NCBI GenBank assembly: GCA_965220485.1
Contig: OZ244832.1
Span: 930,001-994,000 of the forward strand
Direction of reading: 5' to 3'
Origin: Aldehydirespirator sp965220485
GTDB lineage: Bacteria > Actinomycetota > Acidimicrobiia > Acidimicrobiales > Aldehydirespiratoraceae
DNA length: 64,000 nt
Shown here: piece after piece, positions 16,481 through 24,154 of the stretch
Layout of the letters: each line of letters begins with the position of its first letter
Numbering within the stretch: position 1 is the stretch's first letter
The notes under the pieces: model-generated
Database searches by the model: none
Told to the model about the DNA's origin: nothing
The model's input: the letters and a program-made list of their open reading frames with translations, nothing else
Program-made: the position numbers and the translations under genes

Positions 16481-16946
16481 CAACTTATTGGGAGTTGGTC
16501 GGTCAAGCGTAAACACCTTGACCACGGCTGCTGTGCAGTCGACTGTCGGGCGCGCAGATCGGTAGCGTGGCACGACCTGTGACTTTGACTTGCGACCAAG
16601 GGCGTCGTAGACACAGAGGGTTCGAATGCAGCGCGACGAAGTGAGCCTCAAGTGTGAGTGTGGCGGTTCCCCTACACCCGTAGGGCCCGTTCCGAAGCCG
16701 AACGCTGCAGCCGCCTCGGTCGCCGGGCCCACGACCAGAATTGTCGTCGACACAACTTCGCGGTGGGCGGCCCGCCCGCATCCGGGGCCAACAATGTCAC
16801 GCGATCTGACCGCTAGCCTCGTTGAGTGATCGTCTGCTGCGACGAGGAGGATGCAGAGTGTGCTTGGTCTCCGACGCCTGATTACAGCGATGTGCCCTTT
16901 GATGTCACGGACGCACACGGCCTCAACTCCTGGGCGGAGGCTAGGT
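16481..16946. other. Intergenic stretch with no convincing gene
   Basis: 466 bp with short overlapping frames on both strands, none with a ribosome-binding site plus protein-like composition. A GTG frame from 16826 reads acidic sequence for ~40 codons (MIVCCDEEDAECAW...) before overlapping the next gene in another frame. It could be a short leader peptide but I do not call it. The GGTTCGAAT at 16620 is not part of a tRNA cloverleaf. Confidence 0.5.
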
Positions 16947-17244
16947 GTGACCGCTCACGAGCCACCGGGGTCGGGCCGGGTGGCATATCAACTCGCTCAC
17001 GACTCAGCTGTAGGACAGATCAGCCGTGCCGTGGAATCCGTCCGCTCGTACCAGCAGCGTTCCGTGATGCTTCTGTCAGCGACGCTCGTGCTGGTTGGCC
17101 TCGTTGCAGACATTCCGGAACTGAGGGATGGTCTAGTGGCCGGTGGATGTTGGGTAGGTGTAGGCATAGCGTCAGCAGCGCTGGGAATCGTTGGAGCGTT
17201 CGCCGGAACTGCGCTTGTGAACAGACCTCTCAAGGGAAACTTTG
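16947..17244 (+). pseudogene. IS-interrupted three-TM protein gene, 5' part
   Basis: GTG start at 16947 with ggagg 6 nt upstream. About 99 codons are read before the IS1595 element. They encode a soluble helix (QLAHDSAVGQISRAVESVRS) then two membrane helices (SVMLLSATLVLVGLVADI; CWVGVGIASAALGIVGAF). Removing the element and one copy of the 8-bp duplication joins this exactly in frame to 18850-19064, giving a 170-residue protein with a third C-terminal TM helix. The topology resembles small membrane effectors of CBASS/Pycsar-type systems (SLATT or PycTM-like), but that is inference from topology only. Confidence 0.8.
17237..17244. repeat. Target-site duplication, left copy (AAACTTTG)
   Basis: The 8 bp directly outside the left inverted repeat equal the 8 bp at 18842-18849. 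Eight bp is the usual duplication size for IS1595-family elements, so it fixes the element's ends. Confidence 0.95.
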
Positions 17245-17268
17245 GGCGACTACTGACGGTGCTAGCCA
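17245..17268 (+). repeat. IS1595 left terminal inverted repeat
   Basis: 24 bp beginning GGCGACTACTGACGG, identical to the reverse complement of 18818-18841. The stop codon of the third passenger frame lies inside it. Confidence 0.95.
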
Positions 17269-17378
17269 TCCGGGCTTGTTGTGAACTTCCACACGTCCTG
17301 ATCGGACATCGGCCGTGTGAGGTCCGGGTACTGCTCGCGGGCGAGGTCGATGCAGTCCCGCTGATAGCGGCGGAACAT
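17262..17378 (-). CDS. IS passenger ORF 3 (38 aa)
   Basis: 38 residues from ATG 17378 (MFRRYQRDCIDLAREQYPDL...), with its stop inside the left inverted repeat. It is charged, with an amphipathic first half. The same frame is open upstream past the previous passenger stop without another start codon, so it may have been part of a longer protein. Unknown function. Confidence 0.4.
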   Translation of the reverse strand: MFRRYQRDCIDLAREQYPDLTRPMSDQDVWKFTTSPDG

Positions 17379-17407
17379 CCGTACTAGCGGGTTCGCTCCG
17401 GCGGCGG

Positions 17408-17533
17408 CTAGTCGTCTGGTTTGTCGTCGGCGGTGATGAACGCTCGGGTTGCCTCGGACAGCGCGTCGAGATCGACTAGAGGCTCGTCTAGGGGTATCCC
17501 GGCGAACGGTTCCGGCCGTTCAGGATCATTCAT
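17408..17533 (-). CDS. IS passenger ORF 2 (41 aa, acidic)
   Basis: 41 residues (MNDPERPEPFAGIPLDEPLV...), very acidic and proline-containing. Its ATG overlaps the last codons of the coiled-coil ORF by 8 bp, which favours translational coupling. No family is recognised; it may be a small accessory to transposition or simply cargo. Confidence 0.5.
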   Translation of the reverse strand: MNDPERPEPFAGIPLDEPLVDLDALSEATRAFITADDKPDD

Positions 17534-17750
17534 CGGTCAGGTGCTCGGCCATCTTGGCTACGGCCTCCTGTGCAGCGGTGAGCCCGTTCTGCATGGTCGC
17601 TAGACCAGTCTGTGCCTTCTCTAACCCGCTTTGCATGGTCGCGAACGCGTCTTGCAGATCGACTACCGCCGATGCGAGACCACTCTGAAAGCTACGCGTC
17701 TCAGCCTTGAATACGCCGAACTCGGCCTGAGTCACGGTGTCTGTCATCAC
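17526..17750 (-). CDS. IS passenger ORF 1, coiled-coil protein (74 aa)
   Basis: 74 residues from GTG 17750 (alternative ATG 17747), with an aaggggg ribosome-binding site 7 nt upstream of the GTG. The middle consists of near-repeats of about 7 residues (AxTxQxGLxKAQTGLATMQNGL), giving a continuous heptad coiled coil. It starts 58 bp after the transposase stop. It is likely an oligomerising accessory protein of the element; the specific role is unknown. Confidence 0.65.
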   Translation of the reverse strand: MMTDTVTQAEFGVFKAETRSFQSGLASAVVDLQDAFATMQSGLEKAQTGLATMQNGLTAAQEAVAKMAEHLTDE

Positions 17751-17807
17751 GCATCAACCCCCTTCGGGTTGTCAACCGGGGTAGAGCCTAGCGCAACCCG
17801 AGTAGCG

Positions 17808-18764
17808 CTACCCGCTACAGCCGGTCAGTTCACGCCACGACAGCGACCGGCCCTCCATCAACTCGACGGCTTCGGCCATCCTGTCGGTGACGTGGATCTT
17901 GCGGCGGTTGTACCGGAAGCTGTGCTCGGTCACGTACCGGTCCAGATGCTCCGGCGACCAGTAGTGGTAGGTGCCGATGTAGCAGCGCTTGAGGAGGCTC
18001 CAGTAGTTCTCGATCCCGTTCGTCGAGACCGGGCCGCGGACGTACTCGCCGACCGAGTGCATGACCTTAGCGTGCAGGAACCCCATCTCCTTGAGCGGGT
18101 CGTAGCTCCGGTCGCCGTCGGTGAACACCGTCGAACCCGGTCGGGTCGTCTCAGCGACGATCCCGGTCAGGGTGGGGCTGGTCGTATCGACCGTGGGGCG
18201 GGCCGTCACCTTGCCGCTGGGCCGGTCCTTCACTCCGACGACGGGCGTCTTCCCGGACGCTCCGCGGCCGTGGATGCGGCGACGGCGCACGCTGGCGTGC
18301 ATGTTCTTCGCTCTGCCGCCGATGAACGTCTCGTCGCACTCGACCGGACCCTCGAAGCCCGGCAGCGACCCGTCCGCCAGGGCCTTGCGGACGCGGTGGC
18401 CGACGTGCCATGCCGTCTTCTGGCACACGCCGAGATCGGCGGCGAGCTGCACCGATGAGCGGCCCTTCGGATTCGACACGATCAGGAAGATCGCCAACAG
18501 CCACGTCTGCGCTCCGAGGTTGCTGTCGCGCATCGGAGTGCCGGTCCTCACCGAGAAGTGGCGACGACACTTCCGGCAGCGGTAGGGCATCGGCCGACGC
18601 GACTTCACGACACTGACGTTATCGGAGCCGCAATGCCCGCAACAGGGTCCGTCCGGCCAGCGATGCTCAGCGAACCACGCCTCCGCCGTCCGGTCGTCGG
18701 GGAACCGGCGGAAGAACCCCGCCAGACTCATCCCGGTCTTCACGATTTCGTGCGGCTTGCTCAT
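17808..18764 (-). CDS. IS1595-family transposase (ISXO2-like)
   Basis: 318 residues. An N-terminal zinc ribbon (CCGHCGSDN...YRCRKCRRHFSVRTGT, ~residues 41-75) recognises DNA. The catalytic core shows ECDETFIGG, DGDRSY and STNGIENYW, the acidic/N-E triad typical of IS1595. Length is normal and no frameshift is seen, so the element may still be active. Its start codon lies within an 8-bp inverted repeat (18762-18789), which could sequester initiation or serve as an operator. Confidence 0.93.
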   Translation of the reverse strand: MSKPHEIVKTGMSLAGFFRRFPDDRTAEAWFAEHRWPDGPCCGHCGSDNVSVVKSRRPMPYRCRKCRRHFSVRTGTPMRDSNLGAQTWLLAIFLIVSNPKGRSSVQLAADLGVCQKTAWHVGHRVRKALADGSLPGFEGPVECDETFIGGRAKNMHASVRRRRIHGRGASGKTPVVGVKDRPSGKVTARPTVDTTSPTLTGIVAETTRPGSTVFTDGDRSYDPLKEMGFLHAKVMHSVGEYVRGPVSTNGIENYWSLLKRCYIGTYHYWSPEHLDRYVTEHSFRYNRRKIHVTDRMAEAVELMEGRSLSWRELTGCSG

Positions 18765-18789
18765 ACCCCTATGATCCCACGGGGGTATG
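18762..18789 (-). promoter_or_regulatory. Inverted repeat over the transposase start codon
   Basis: CATACCCC and GGGGTATG (perfect 8-bp arms, 12-nt spacer) flank the region just upstream of the transposase, one arm including the start codon. In RNA this would pair the start codon, a common way to limit transposase translation; in DNA it could be a repressor site. Confidence 0.5.
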
Positions 18790-18817
18790 ACATCAATCGC
18801 TCATGTGGCCTGCGGTT

Positions 18818-18849
18818 TGGCTAGCACCGTCAGTAGTCGCCAAACTTTG
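18818..18849 (-). repeat. IS1595 right inverted repeat plus right target duplication
   Basis: 18818-18841 is the exact reverse complement of the left terminal repeat. 18842-18849 is AAACTTTG, the second copy of the target duplication. Confidence 0.95.
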
Positions 18850-19064
18850 AACCGGCTGCGGAGGTGATCGTTGAAGACTACGGCGACGATTCTGAGCGGT
18901 TCCTTGATGGCGCTTCAGTGTACAGAGAACTAGCCATACATGCAGGAAAAGCAGCGGACAGGGCCGAAACCCTGTGTATGAATCGAACTCGCTGGATGTG
19001 GGTGTGCTTGGCGGCGCCGTTCCTGTCTATGGTTGGCTTGACTATAATTGTTGCCCATGGCTGA
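18850..19064 (+). pseudogene. IS-interrupted three-TM protein gene, 3' part
   Basis: When the IS and one target duplication are removed, the codon split across the junction becomes GAA and the frame continues to a stop at 19064. This part encodes a charged linker (EDYGDDSERFLDGASVYREL), an alanine-rich helix and a final membrane helix (MWVCLAAPFLSMVGLTIIV). It has no start signal of its own. Confidence 0.8.
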
Positions 19065-19191
19065 GGACAAGAAGCCGCCGCCCAAGAAACCGGCTCCGGA
19101 CCCGTACAAGAAGCCACAGGCGCGTCAGAAGAGGGCGGGTGACTCAAAGCCACGCGGTGGGCGCACCGACCGCTCTTCACGCAAGCGCTAG
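19057..19191 (+). CDS. Small basic Pro/Lys-rich protein (44 aa)
   Basis: 44 residues starting at an ATG that overlaps the end of the interrupted membrane gene by 8 bp. About 16 residues are Lys or Arg; the N-terminus reads MAEDKKPPPKKPAPDPYKKP. This resembles the N-terminus of the DUF1156 methylase that begins ~110 bp downstream (MARDKPSPPRPPPRDPYDG). It is probably a real, formerly coupled gene whose upstream partner has been broken by the IS. Nucleic-acid binding is a guess from charge. Confidence 0.5.
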   Translation: MAEDKKPPPKKPAPDPYKKPQARQKRAGDSKPRGGRTDRSSRKR

Positions 19192-19304
19192 GCGGCGGCT
19201 GGGGCCACCTCAGCGCGCTAGTGAGCCTGGGTTCCAGTGAAGCATGATCACCGCATCACAGGCCTGGGTTGACTCATGCTCGGTTCGGTCATGCTGGGCG
19301 CGTA

Positions 19305-22214
19305 ATGGCTAGAGACAAGCCTTCGCCCCCAAGGCCTCCTCCACGTGATCCATACGACGGCAGGCCTGTAGTTCGGATGCTGACAACGGCGGATCTCCCG
19401 AGTCGGCACAGAGCGCGCCCAGTCGTCCAAGTGGACGAGCCAAACCCAATTGGTACCGGTCACAAGCCGAAGTTGATTGAGGTGGCTTTGCCGTTGGCGG
19501 CGATCAACCGCGAGGCAGCCCGGGAGAAGTCGATTCGGCATGGGCATCCGTCGACGCTGCATCTTTGGTGGGCTCGGCGGCCGCTGGCGGCGGCTCGGGC
19601 GGTGATCTGGGCGTCGTTGGTGGATGATCCCTCTGGGGACCCGTCGTTGACGTCGGAAGAGCAGGAGGCGGAGCGACAGCGCCTATTCGGAATCTTGGAG
19701 CGGCTCGTCAAGTGGGAGAACTCGAACAACCCCGACGTTCTGGCTGAGGCGCGGGCAGAGATCGACCGGTGCTTCCCCGATGGTCCGCCGCCGATCCTGG
19801 ACCCCTTCGCTGGGGGCGGGGCCATACCGCTGGAGGCGCAGCGACTCGGGCTCACCGCGCTCGCCGGAGACCTGAACCCCGTAGCGGTACTCATCAACAA
19901 GGCAATGATCGAAGTCCCGCCCCGCTTCGCCGGGATGCCGCCGGTGCATCCCGACATCGACAAGACCCTCACCACCTGGGAGCGGACCCAGGGCCTGGCC
20001 GCCGACGTTGAGGCCTACGGACAGTGGATGCGCGATGAGGCCCAGCGCCGCATCGGACACCTGTACCCCGATGTCGCCGGCCCCAACGGTGAGAAGCTCA
20101 CGCCCATCGCCTGGATCTGGGCCCGCAGCATCGAGTCGCCCGACCCGAGTTGGATTGGGCATGTACCGCTGGTGACGTCTTGGACGCTGGCCAAGCGGCC
20201 GGGCAAACCCAGGGTTTGGATCGAGCCGATCATCGACCGAGACGCCATGACGATCAGCTATGAGATCCACGAGGGCGGGGAGCCATCCCACGACCGGACG
20301 GTTAGTCGCGGCAACGGCACCTGCATTGCGACCGGAGCGGCTATCCCGGCGACATACGTGAAGTCTGAAGGCGTTGCTGGCCTTATGGGAAGCCAGCTCA
20401 TGGTAATTGCCGCAGAAGGTGCAACCGGACGCGCCTATTGCCAACCCACTGCTCGCGATAACAGCGCAGCAGCTTGTGAACTGCCCCTAGACCTTCCTGC
20501 AGCAGCCATCACCGCGAATCCTCGGTACATGCTGCCACCGCCCTACGGCCTCGACGAGTGGTGGAAGCTGTTCACGCCACGACAGCTTGGTGCGTTGGCG
20601 ACATTCTCGGATCTGCTACCGCAGGTCGCCGAGCGAGCGAAGCGCGACGCCGCAGCGTCTGGCATGGCCGACGATGTGGTTCGACTCCGTGACGGGGGCA
20701 GTGGCGCTGCTGCCTATGCGGACGCGGTTGTGACGTACTTGGCATTCGCTATTGACAAGCTGGCCGACCTGGGAAACACGCTTGTGCGCTGGGAGCCGGT
20801 TGCTCAGTGCCCGCGACAGTTGTTCGGGCGTCAGGCAATCCCCATGGTTTGGGATTACGCAGAGGCGAATCCCTTTAGCAACAGTTCGGGTTCCTTCATG
20901 ACGTGTCTTAAGGGCTCCATCAGCGGCCTCACCAGCATCGGACTCGTCCTCGGCGCTGAGGCACTCGTGACGCAGATGGACGCTTCCGCGCATGTCGTAG
21001 CCCAGCCTGACGCAGTCGTGTCAACGGATCCGCCGTACTACGACAATGTGCCCTACGCCGACATCTCAGACTTCTTCTACGTGTGGTTGCGCAGAAACCT
21101 CTCCGACGTGTGGCCTAACGAGTTCTCCACCCTCGCGACCCCCAAGGCCGAAGAATTGGTTGCTGACAGCATTAGAGCTGGCTCCAAGGAACAAGCAGAA
21201 CAGTTCTTCGAGTCGGGAATGGCTCAATTCATGAAGACGCTCGCAGCGAATTCAGCCGATCCAGCGCCCACGACGGTGTACTACGCGTACAAGGCAACGG
21301 AGACCAAGAGTGGCGAGATCCGCTCGACGGGATGGGACACATTTCTTCAGGCGGTGGTCGATTCGGGCCTGCAGGTAAACGCGACTTGGCCGATGCGCAC
21401 CGAGACGGCCGGGCGACTCCGCGCTCACGGCTCCAACGCACTGGCGTCCTCCATTGTTCTTGCCTGCCGCCCGCGGCCTGCGTTCGCAGTACTAGCCACG
21501 CGTGGCGAGTTCATAGCGGCTTTGCGTCAGGAGCTTCCTGAGGCTGTGCGGCTCCTGCAGTCGGGGAACATCGCTCCGGTGGATATGGCGCAGTCCACCA
21601 TTGGGCCGGGCATCAAGGTGTTCTCACGGTATGCCCGGGTGGTGGAGGCCGATGGGTCGTCGATGCCGGTGTCGGCTGCTCTGGCCATCATCAACGACGT
21701 GTTGGGTGAAGTGCTCGACGGTGAGGAGGCCGAACTTGATGCTGACACCCGCTTCGCGCTCACTTGGTTCTCCGAGCACGGCTACGGCCCCGGCCCCTCA
21801 GGCGATGCTGACAGTGTGGCTCGGGCCAAGAACACTTCTTTGGCCGGCATCGAGGAATCCGGCATTGGCGAGGCTCGCGCTGGGAAGTTCCGCCTGTATG
21901 AGCGCGGCGAACTCGATCCACGCTGGTCACCGGTGCTTGACGACCGGCTCACGGTGTGGGAGGCCACGCAGCACCTAGCCGCCGCGCTGGAGCGATCAGA
22001 GTCCGAGGCCGCCGAACTGCTGCATGTTCTTGGCGGCAACGGCGACCGGGCCCGCCAACTCGCCTACCTGCTGTACCAGAAGGCCAACGATCGCGGTTGG
22101 GCCTCGGAGGCCGGTGCCTACAACGGCCTCATCACCGCCTGGCCCAACCTGCGCACCAGCGCCGCCGTCGTCGCAGCCGCAGCTGCCGGTCCCGCTCAGC
22201 AGACCCTGCTGTAG
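19305..22214 (+). CDS. DUF1156 DNA (adenine) methylase
   Basis: 969 residues from ATG 19305, preferred over a TTG at 19269 although neither has a strong Shine-Dalgarno. After a proline-rich leader comes DUF1156 (LIEVALPLAAINREAAREKS...LHLWWARRPLAAARAV). It is followed by the SAM-binding DPFAGGGAIPLEA motif and, near residue 570, the catalytic DPPYYDNVPYADISDFFYVW motif typical of N6-adenine methylases. In defence systems these enzymes mark self DNA. Together with the SNF2-DUF3883 helicase and the DUF499 ATPase it forms the helicase-methylase-ATPase set. Confidence 0.9.
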   Translation: MARDKPSPPRPPPRDPYDGRPVVRMLTTADLPSRHRARPVVQVDEPNPIGTGHKPKLIEVALPLAAINREAAREKSIRHGHPSTLHLWWARRPLAAARAVIWASLVDDPSGDPSLTSEEQEAERQRLFGILERLVKWENSNNPDVLAEARAEIDRCFPDGPPPILDPFAGGGAIPLEAQRLGLTALAGDLNPVAVLINKAMIEVPPRFAGMPPVHPDIDKTLTTWERTQGLAADVEAYGQWMRDEAQRRIGHLYPDVAGPNGEKLTPIAWIWARSIESPDPSWIGHVPLVTSWTLAKRPGKPRVWIEPIIDRDAMTISYEIHEGGEPSHDRTVSRGNGTCIATGAAIPATYVKSEGVAGLMGSQLMVIAAEGATGRAYCQPTARDNSAAACELPLDLPAAAITANPRYMLPPPYGLDEWWKLFTPRQLGALATFSDLLPQVAERAKRDAAASGMADDVVRLRDGGSGAAAYADAVVTYLAFAIDKLADLGNTLVRWEPVAQCPRQLFGRQAIPMVWDYAEANPFSNSSGSFMTCLKGSISGLTSIGLVLGAEALVTQMDASAHVVAQPDAVVSTDPPYYDNVPYADISDFFYVWLRRNLSDVWPNEFSTLATPKAEELVADSIRAGSKEQAEQFFESGMAQFMKTLAANSADPAPTTVYYAYKATETKSGEIRSTGWDTFLQAVVDSGLQVNATWPMRTETAGRLRAHGSNALASSIVLACRPRPAFAVLATRGEFIAALRQELPEAVRLLQSGNIAPVDMAQSTIGPGIKVFSRYARVVEADGSSMPVSAALAIINDVLGEVLDGEEAELDADTRFALTWFSEHGYGPGPSGDADSVARAKNTSLAGIEESGIGEARAGKFRLYERGELDPRWSPVLDDRLTVWEATQHLAAALERSESEAAELLHVLGGNGDRARQLAYLLYQKANDRGWASEAGAYNGLITAWPNLRTSAAVVAAAAAGPAQQTLL

Positions 22215-22332
22215 CCGTCAACTAGTCGCACTCTGTCGGTGGCCCCCTCTAGGCTGAGTGAGCTTGACCGGTTCCCCAGATGCTCGCGGGTGCCTGTCGG
22301 GTGGCGGGCGGAGTCTTTGAGGGGGTGACTCC

Positions 22333-23250
22333 TTGACTTCTCGATTCGTGCTACGGCTCACCGGCGACAACGCTCGTCTGGGCGAACTCTATGCATCCGA
22401 CATAGCCCGCTTGATCGATGGTGTCCAACGAGCCATCAGTCAGGCTGCCGCCCAGTTGGCCGGACGAGTGCCCGGAACGACCGGAAGGTTGCCCAAGATC
22501 GCCGCTGACGCGGCCAGACTGCGGCTGACCGACATCAGAGAGGGCAGCTTCGTGCTGGAACTCGCGCCACCCGATGCACCCTCAACCACAGAAGGTTCGG
22601 AGCAGGAGACCCTGAACCTAGACGATTCGGACCTGGGGGAATCAGCGATACGCGCTGTCATCGATGTGATCTCCGGCTCAGGGGCCGAGTTCACAGGAGC
22701 CGCAGCAGCTCTGAACCAGCTAGCCGAGGACCTTGACATTGGGGAGCGCTACGAGACGTTGGCGCTCTCTCAGCCGGGGGATGTGCCTAGTGAGGCAGTG
22801 CTGGACATGTCCGCCCGCGTGCGACTGTCGGCAGTCGCCCAGCGGCGCACCCGCCACGACGACGAGGGAACCCTGGTCGGCATCCTCTACGAGGCCGACT
22901 TCGAGAAGTCCAGCGCACACCTGCGGACCCCACTCGGCACCTCGGTCACGGTCTACTTCGGCGACGACCACGCAAGGGCCATCAAGGAAGCACTTCGCGA
23001 GAGTTCTCAGCTTCAAGGACGCATCACGTACAACGTGGCGACTTCGGCCATCGTGTCGGTTGATCTGACAGACATTGCGCTGACAGAGCAACTGGTGATG
23101 CCAAGCATCGGTGAATTCTGGGCGGAGGAGTCGCTGGAGGAGTTGGCTGAAGCACAGGGCGTGGGTGTTGTCGAGTCCATTGAGGCGCTTCAGGACGACA
23201 CCATCTCCGACGAGGAAGCCGATGCCTTCATGGCTGCGCTCGATTTGTGA
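22333..23250 (+). CDS. Large antitoxin-like partner of PIN protein
   Basis: 305 residues, acidic, cytoplasmic. It starts with a beta-rich segment (FVLRLTGDN) followed by helices, and ends with a strongly acidic tail (EEADAFMAALDL). I recognise no named domain. It ends 3 bp before a PIN-domain gene, the layout of toxin-antitoxin pairs, but at 305 residues it is much larger than VapB antitoxins. A second locus of the same design (60619-61380 plus a PIN gene) lies in this window, so the pairing is not accidental. Within this operon it sits between the methylase and the DUF499 ATPase. Confidence 0.65.
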   Translation: MTSRFVLRLTGDNARLGELYASDIARLIDGVQRAISQAAAQLAGRVPGTTGRLPKIAADAARLRLTDIREGSFVLELAPPDAPSTTEGSEQETLNLDDSDLGESAIRAVIDVISGSGAEFTGAAAALNQLAEDLDIGERYETLALSQPGDVPSEAVLDMSARVRLSAVAQRRTRHDDEGTLVGILYEADFEKSSAHLRTPLGTSVTVYFGDDHARAIKEALRESSQLQGRITYNVATSAIVSVDLTDIALTEQLVMPSIGEFWAEESLEELAEAQGVGVVESIEALQDDTISDEEADAFMAALDL

Positions 23251-23253
23251 GCC

Positions 23254-23664
23254 GTGCCCATCAACGGATTGCTCATTGACACCGATGTCCTCTCATGTGT
23301 CGCGTGGCAGAAGCCTCCCGCGAAGGCCTTCGAGCCACTCCTCCTAGGCAAGCTGCCATTCGTCTCATTCGCGACAGTGGGCGAGATGTACTTCGGTGCG
23401 GCAAAGGCGAACTGGGGCGAACGGCGGATCTCGAAGATGGAGACCATCCTTGGGCGCTACACGGTGATTCCGGGCACCTACAGCGTCGCCAAGCGCTACG
23501 GCGATGTCAAGAAAGCCTTCAACAAGCAAGTCGATGAGAACGACATGTGGATCGCCGCAACGGCGTTTGCGCACAATCTTCCGATCATCACGAACAACCT
23601 GACCCACTTCGAGCCGATGAGCGCCCGACTCGGCTTCAGTATCGTTCACCCCGACCGTCAGTAG
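23254..23664 (+). CDS. PIN-domain ribonuclease (VapC-like)
   Basis: 136 residues from GTG. PIN acidic residues are visible: LLIDTDVLS (Asp near residues 9-11), VGEMYFGA (Glu), DENDMWIAATA (Asp pair near residue 93) and ITNNLTHFEPM near the end. PIN nucleases cleave RNA and usually act as toxins neutralised by the upstream gene's product. The gene is 3 bp from its large partner. In this setting it could act as an RNase arm of the helicase-methylase-ATPase defence locus. Confidence 0.85.
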   Translation: MPINGLLIDTDVLSCVAWQKPPAKAFEPLLLGKLPFVSFATVGEMYFGAAKANWGERRISKMETILGRYTVIPGTYSVAKRYGDVKKAFNKQVDENDMWIAATAFAHNLPIITNNLTHFEPMSARLGFSIVHPDRQ

Positions 23665-23676
23665 CGAGGTTGTCCG

Positions 23677-23985
23677 ATGGCCCGTTTCAACTGGGATCGA
23701 GTACGTCGGCAGCGCGGAGTACAGCGCCATGAGCCCTCGGCGTATTCGGTGGGCGGCTTCCGCGACGACAAGCAGCGGGAGAGGGACGCTCAACGGAAAG
23801 GCGACATCGAGGGCCGGAGCGTCGAGAAGCTGCGAGCGAAGAAGGCGAAGCGCCGCAGCGAGGCAAGGGAGTTGCGACGCAAACACGGCGAGGAGCAGCG
23901 CAAGCAGGACGCGCCGGGCCAGCGATGGCTGAGGGGGTGGAGAGCCTCGCAACGGTCTCAAGGAACCGAAGATGTTAATGAATGA
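23677..23985 (+). CDS. Small highly basic hypothetical protein
   Basis: 102 residues, starting 12 bp after the PIN gene with a gagg site upstream of ATG. It is composed almost entirely of Arg, Lys, Glu and Gln in long predicted helix (RDDKQRERDAQRKGD..., AKKAKRRSEARELRRKH). No domain is recognised. Position and spacing suggest co-transcription with the antitoxin-like/PIN pair; the composition suggests RNA or DNA binding. Confidence 0.5.
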   Translation: MARFNWDRVRRQRGVQRHEPSAYSVGGFRDDKQRERDAQRKGDIEGRSVEKLRAKKAKRRSEARELRRKHGEEQRKQDAPGQRWLRGWRASQRSQGTEDVNE

Positions 23986-24154
23986 GCCGGTGGACCCAAC
24001 GGTCACCCAGGGTCAGATGAGAATCGGTAACGCAGACCCAAGATCTAGTAGCGCTTGCGAGTCGCGCATCGCGAATGTCGCAGTCTCGTGGCATTGTGTG
24101 GGCCGTGCCTGAAGCCGCCCCCGACTCCGCAGACAGTCACCGGAGCAGACGACC

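Larger units (their letters stand above)
17245..18841. mobile_element. IS1595-family insertion sequence (1597 bp) with passenger ORFs
   Basis: Bounded by perfect 24-bp terminal inverted repeats (17245-17268 and 18818-18841) and flanked by an AAACTTTG duplication. It carries an ISXO2-like transposase on the minus strand and three short passenger frames downstream of it in the same direction. Some IS1595 subgroups (e.g. ISNwi1, ISNha5) are known to carry passenger genes. The identical duplications and perfect repeats point to a recent insertion, and it disrupts the 170-residue membrane protein gene. Confidence 0.95.

Noticed and set aside
16600..16630. GGTTCGAAT, a tRNA T-loop-like string
   Set aside because: No acceptor, D or anticodon arms can be folded around it.
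16475..16918. 147-residue minus-strand frame in the gap after CBASS
   Set aside because: No ribosome-binding site, no recognisable domain, Arg/Thr/Ser-rich composition.
16826..17284. Frame starting MIVCCDEEDAECAW before the interrupted membrane gene
   Set aside because: It overlaps that gene in another frame; only the first ~40 codons look protein-like and no start signal supports it.
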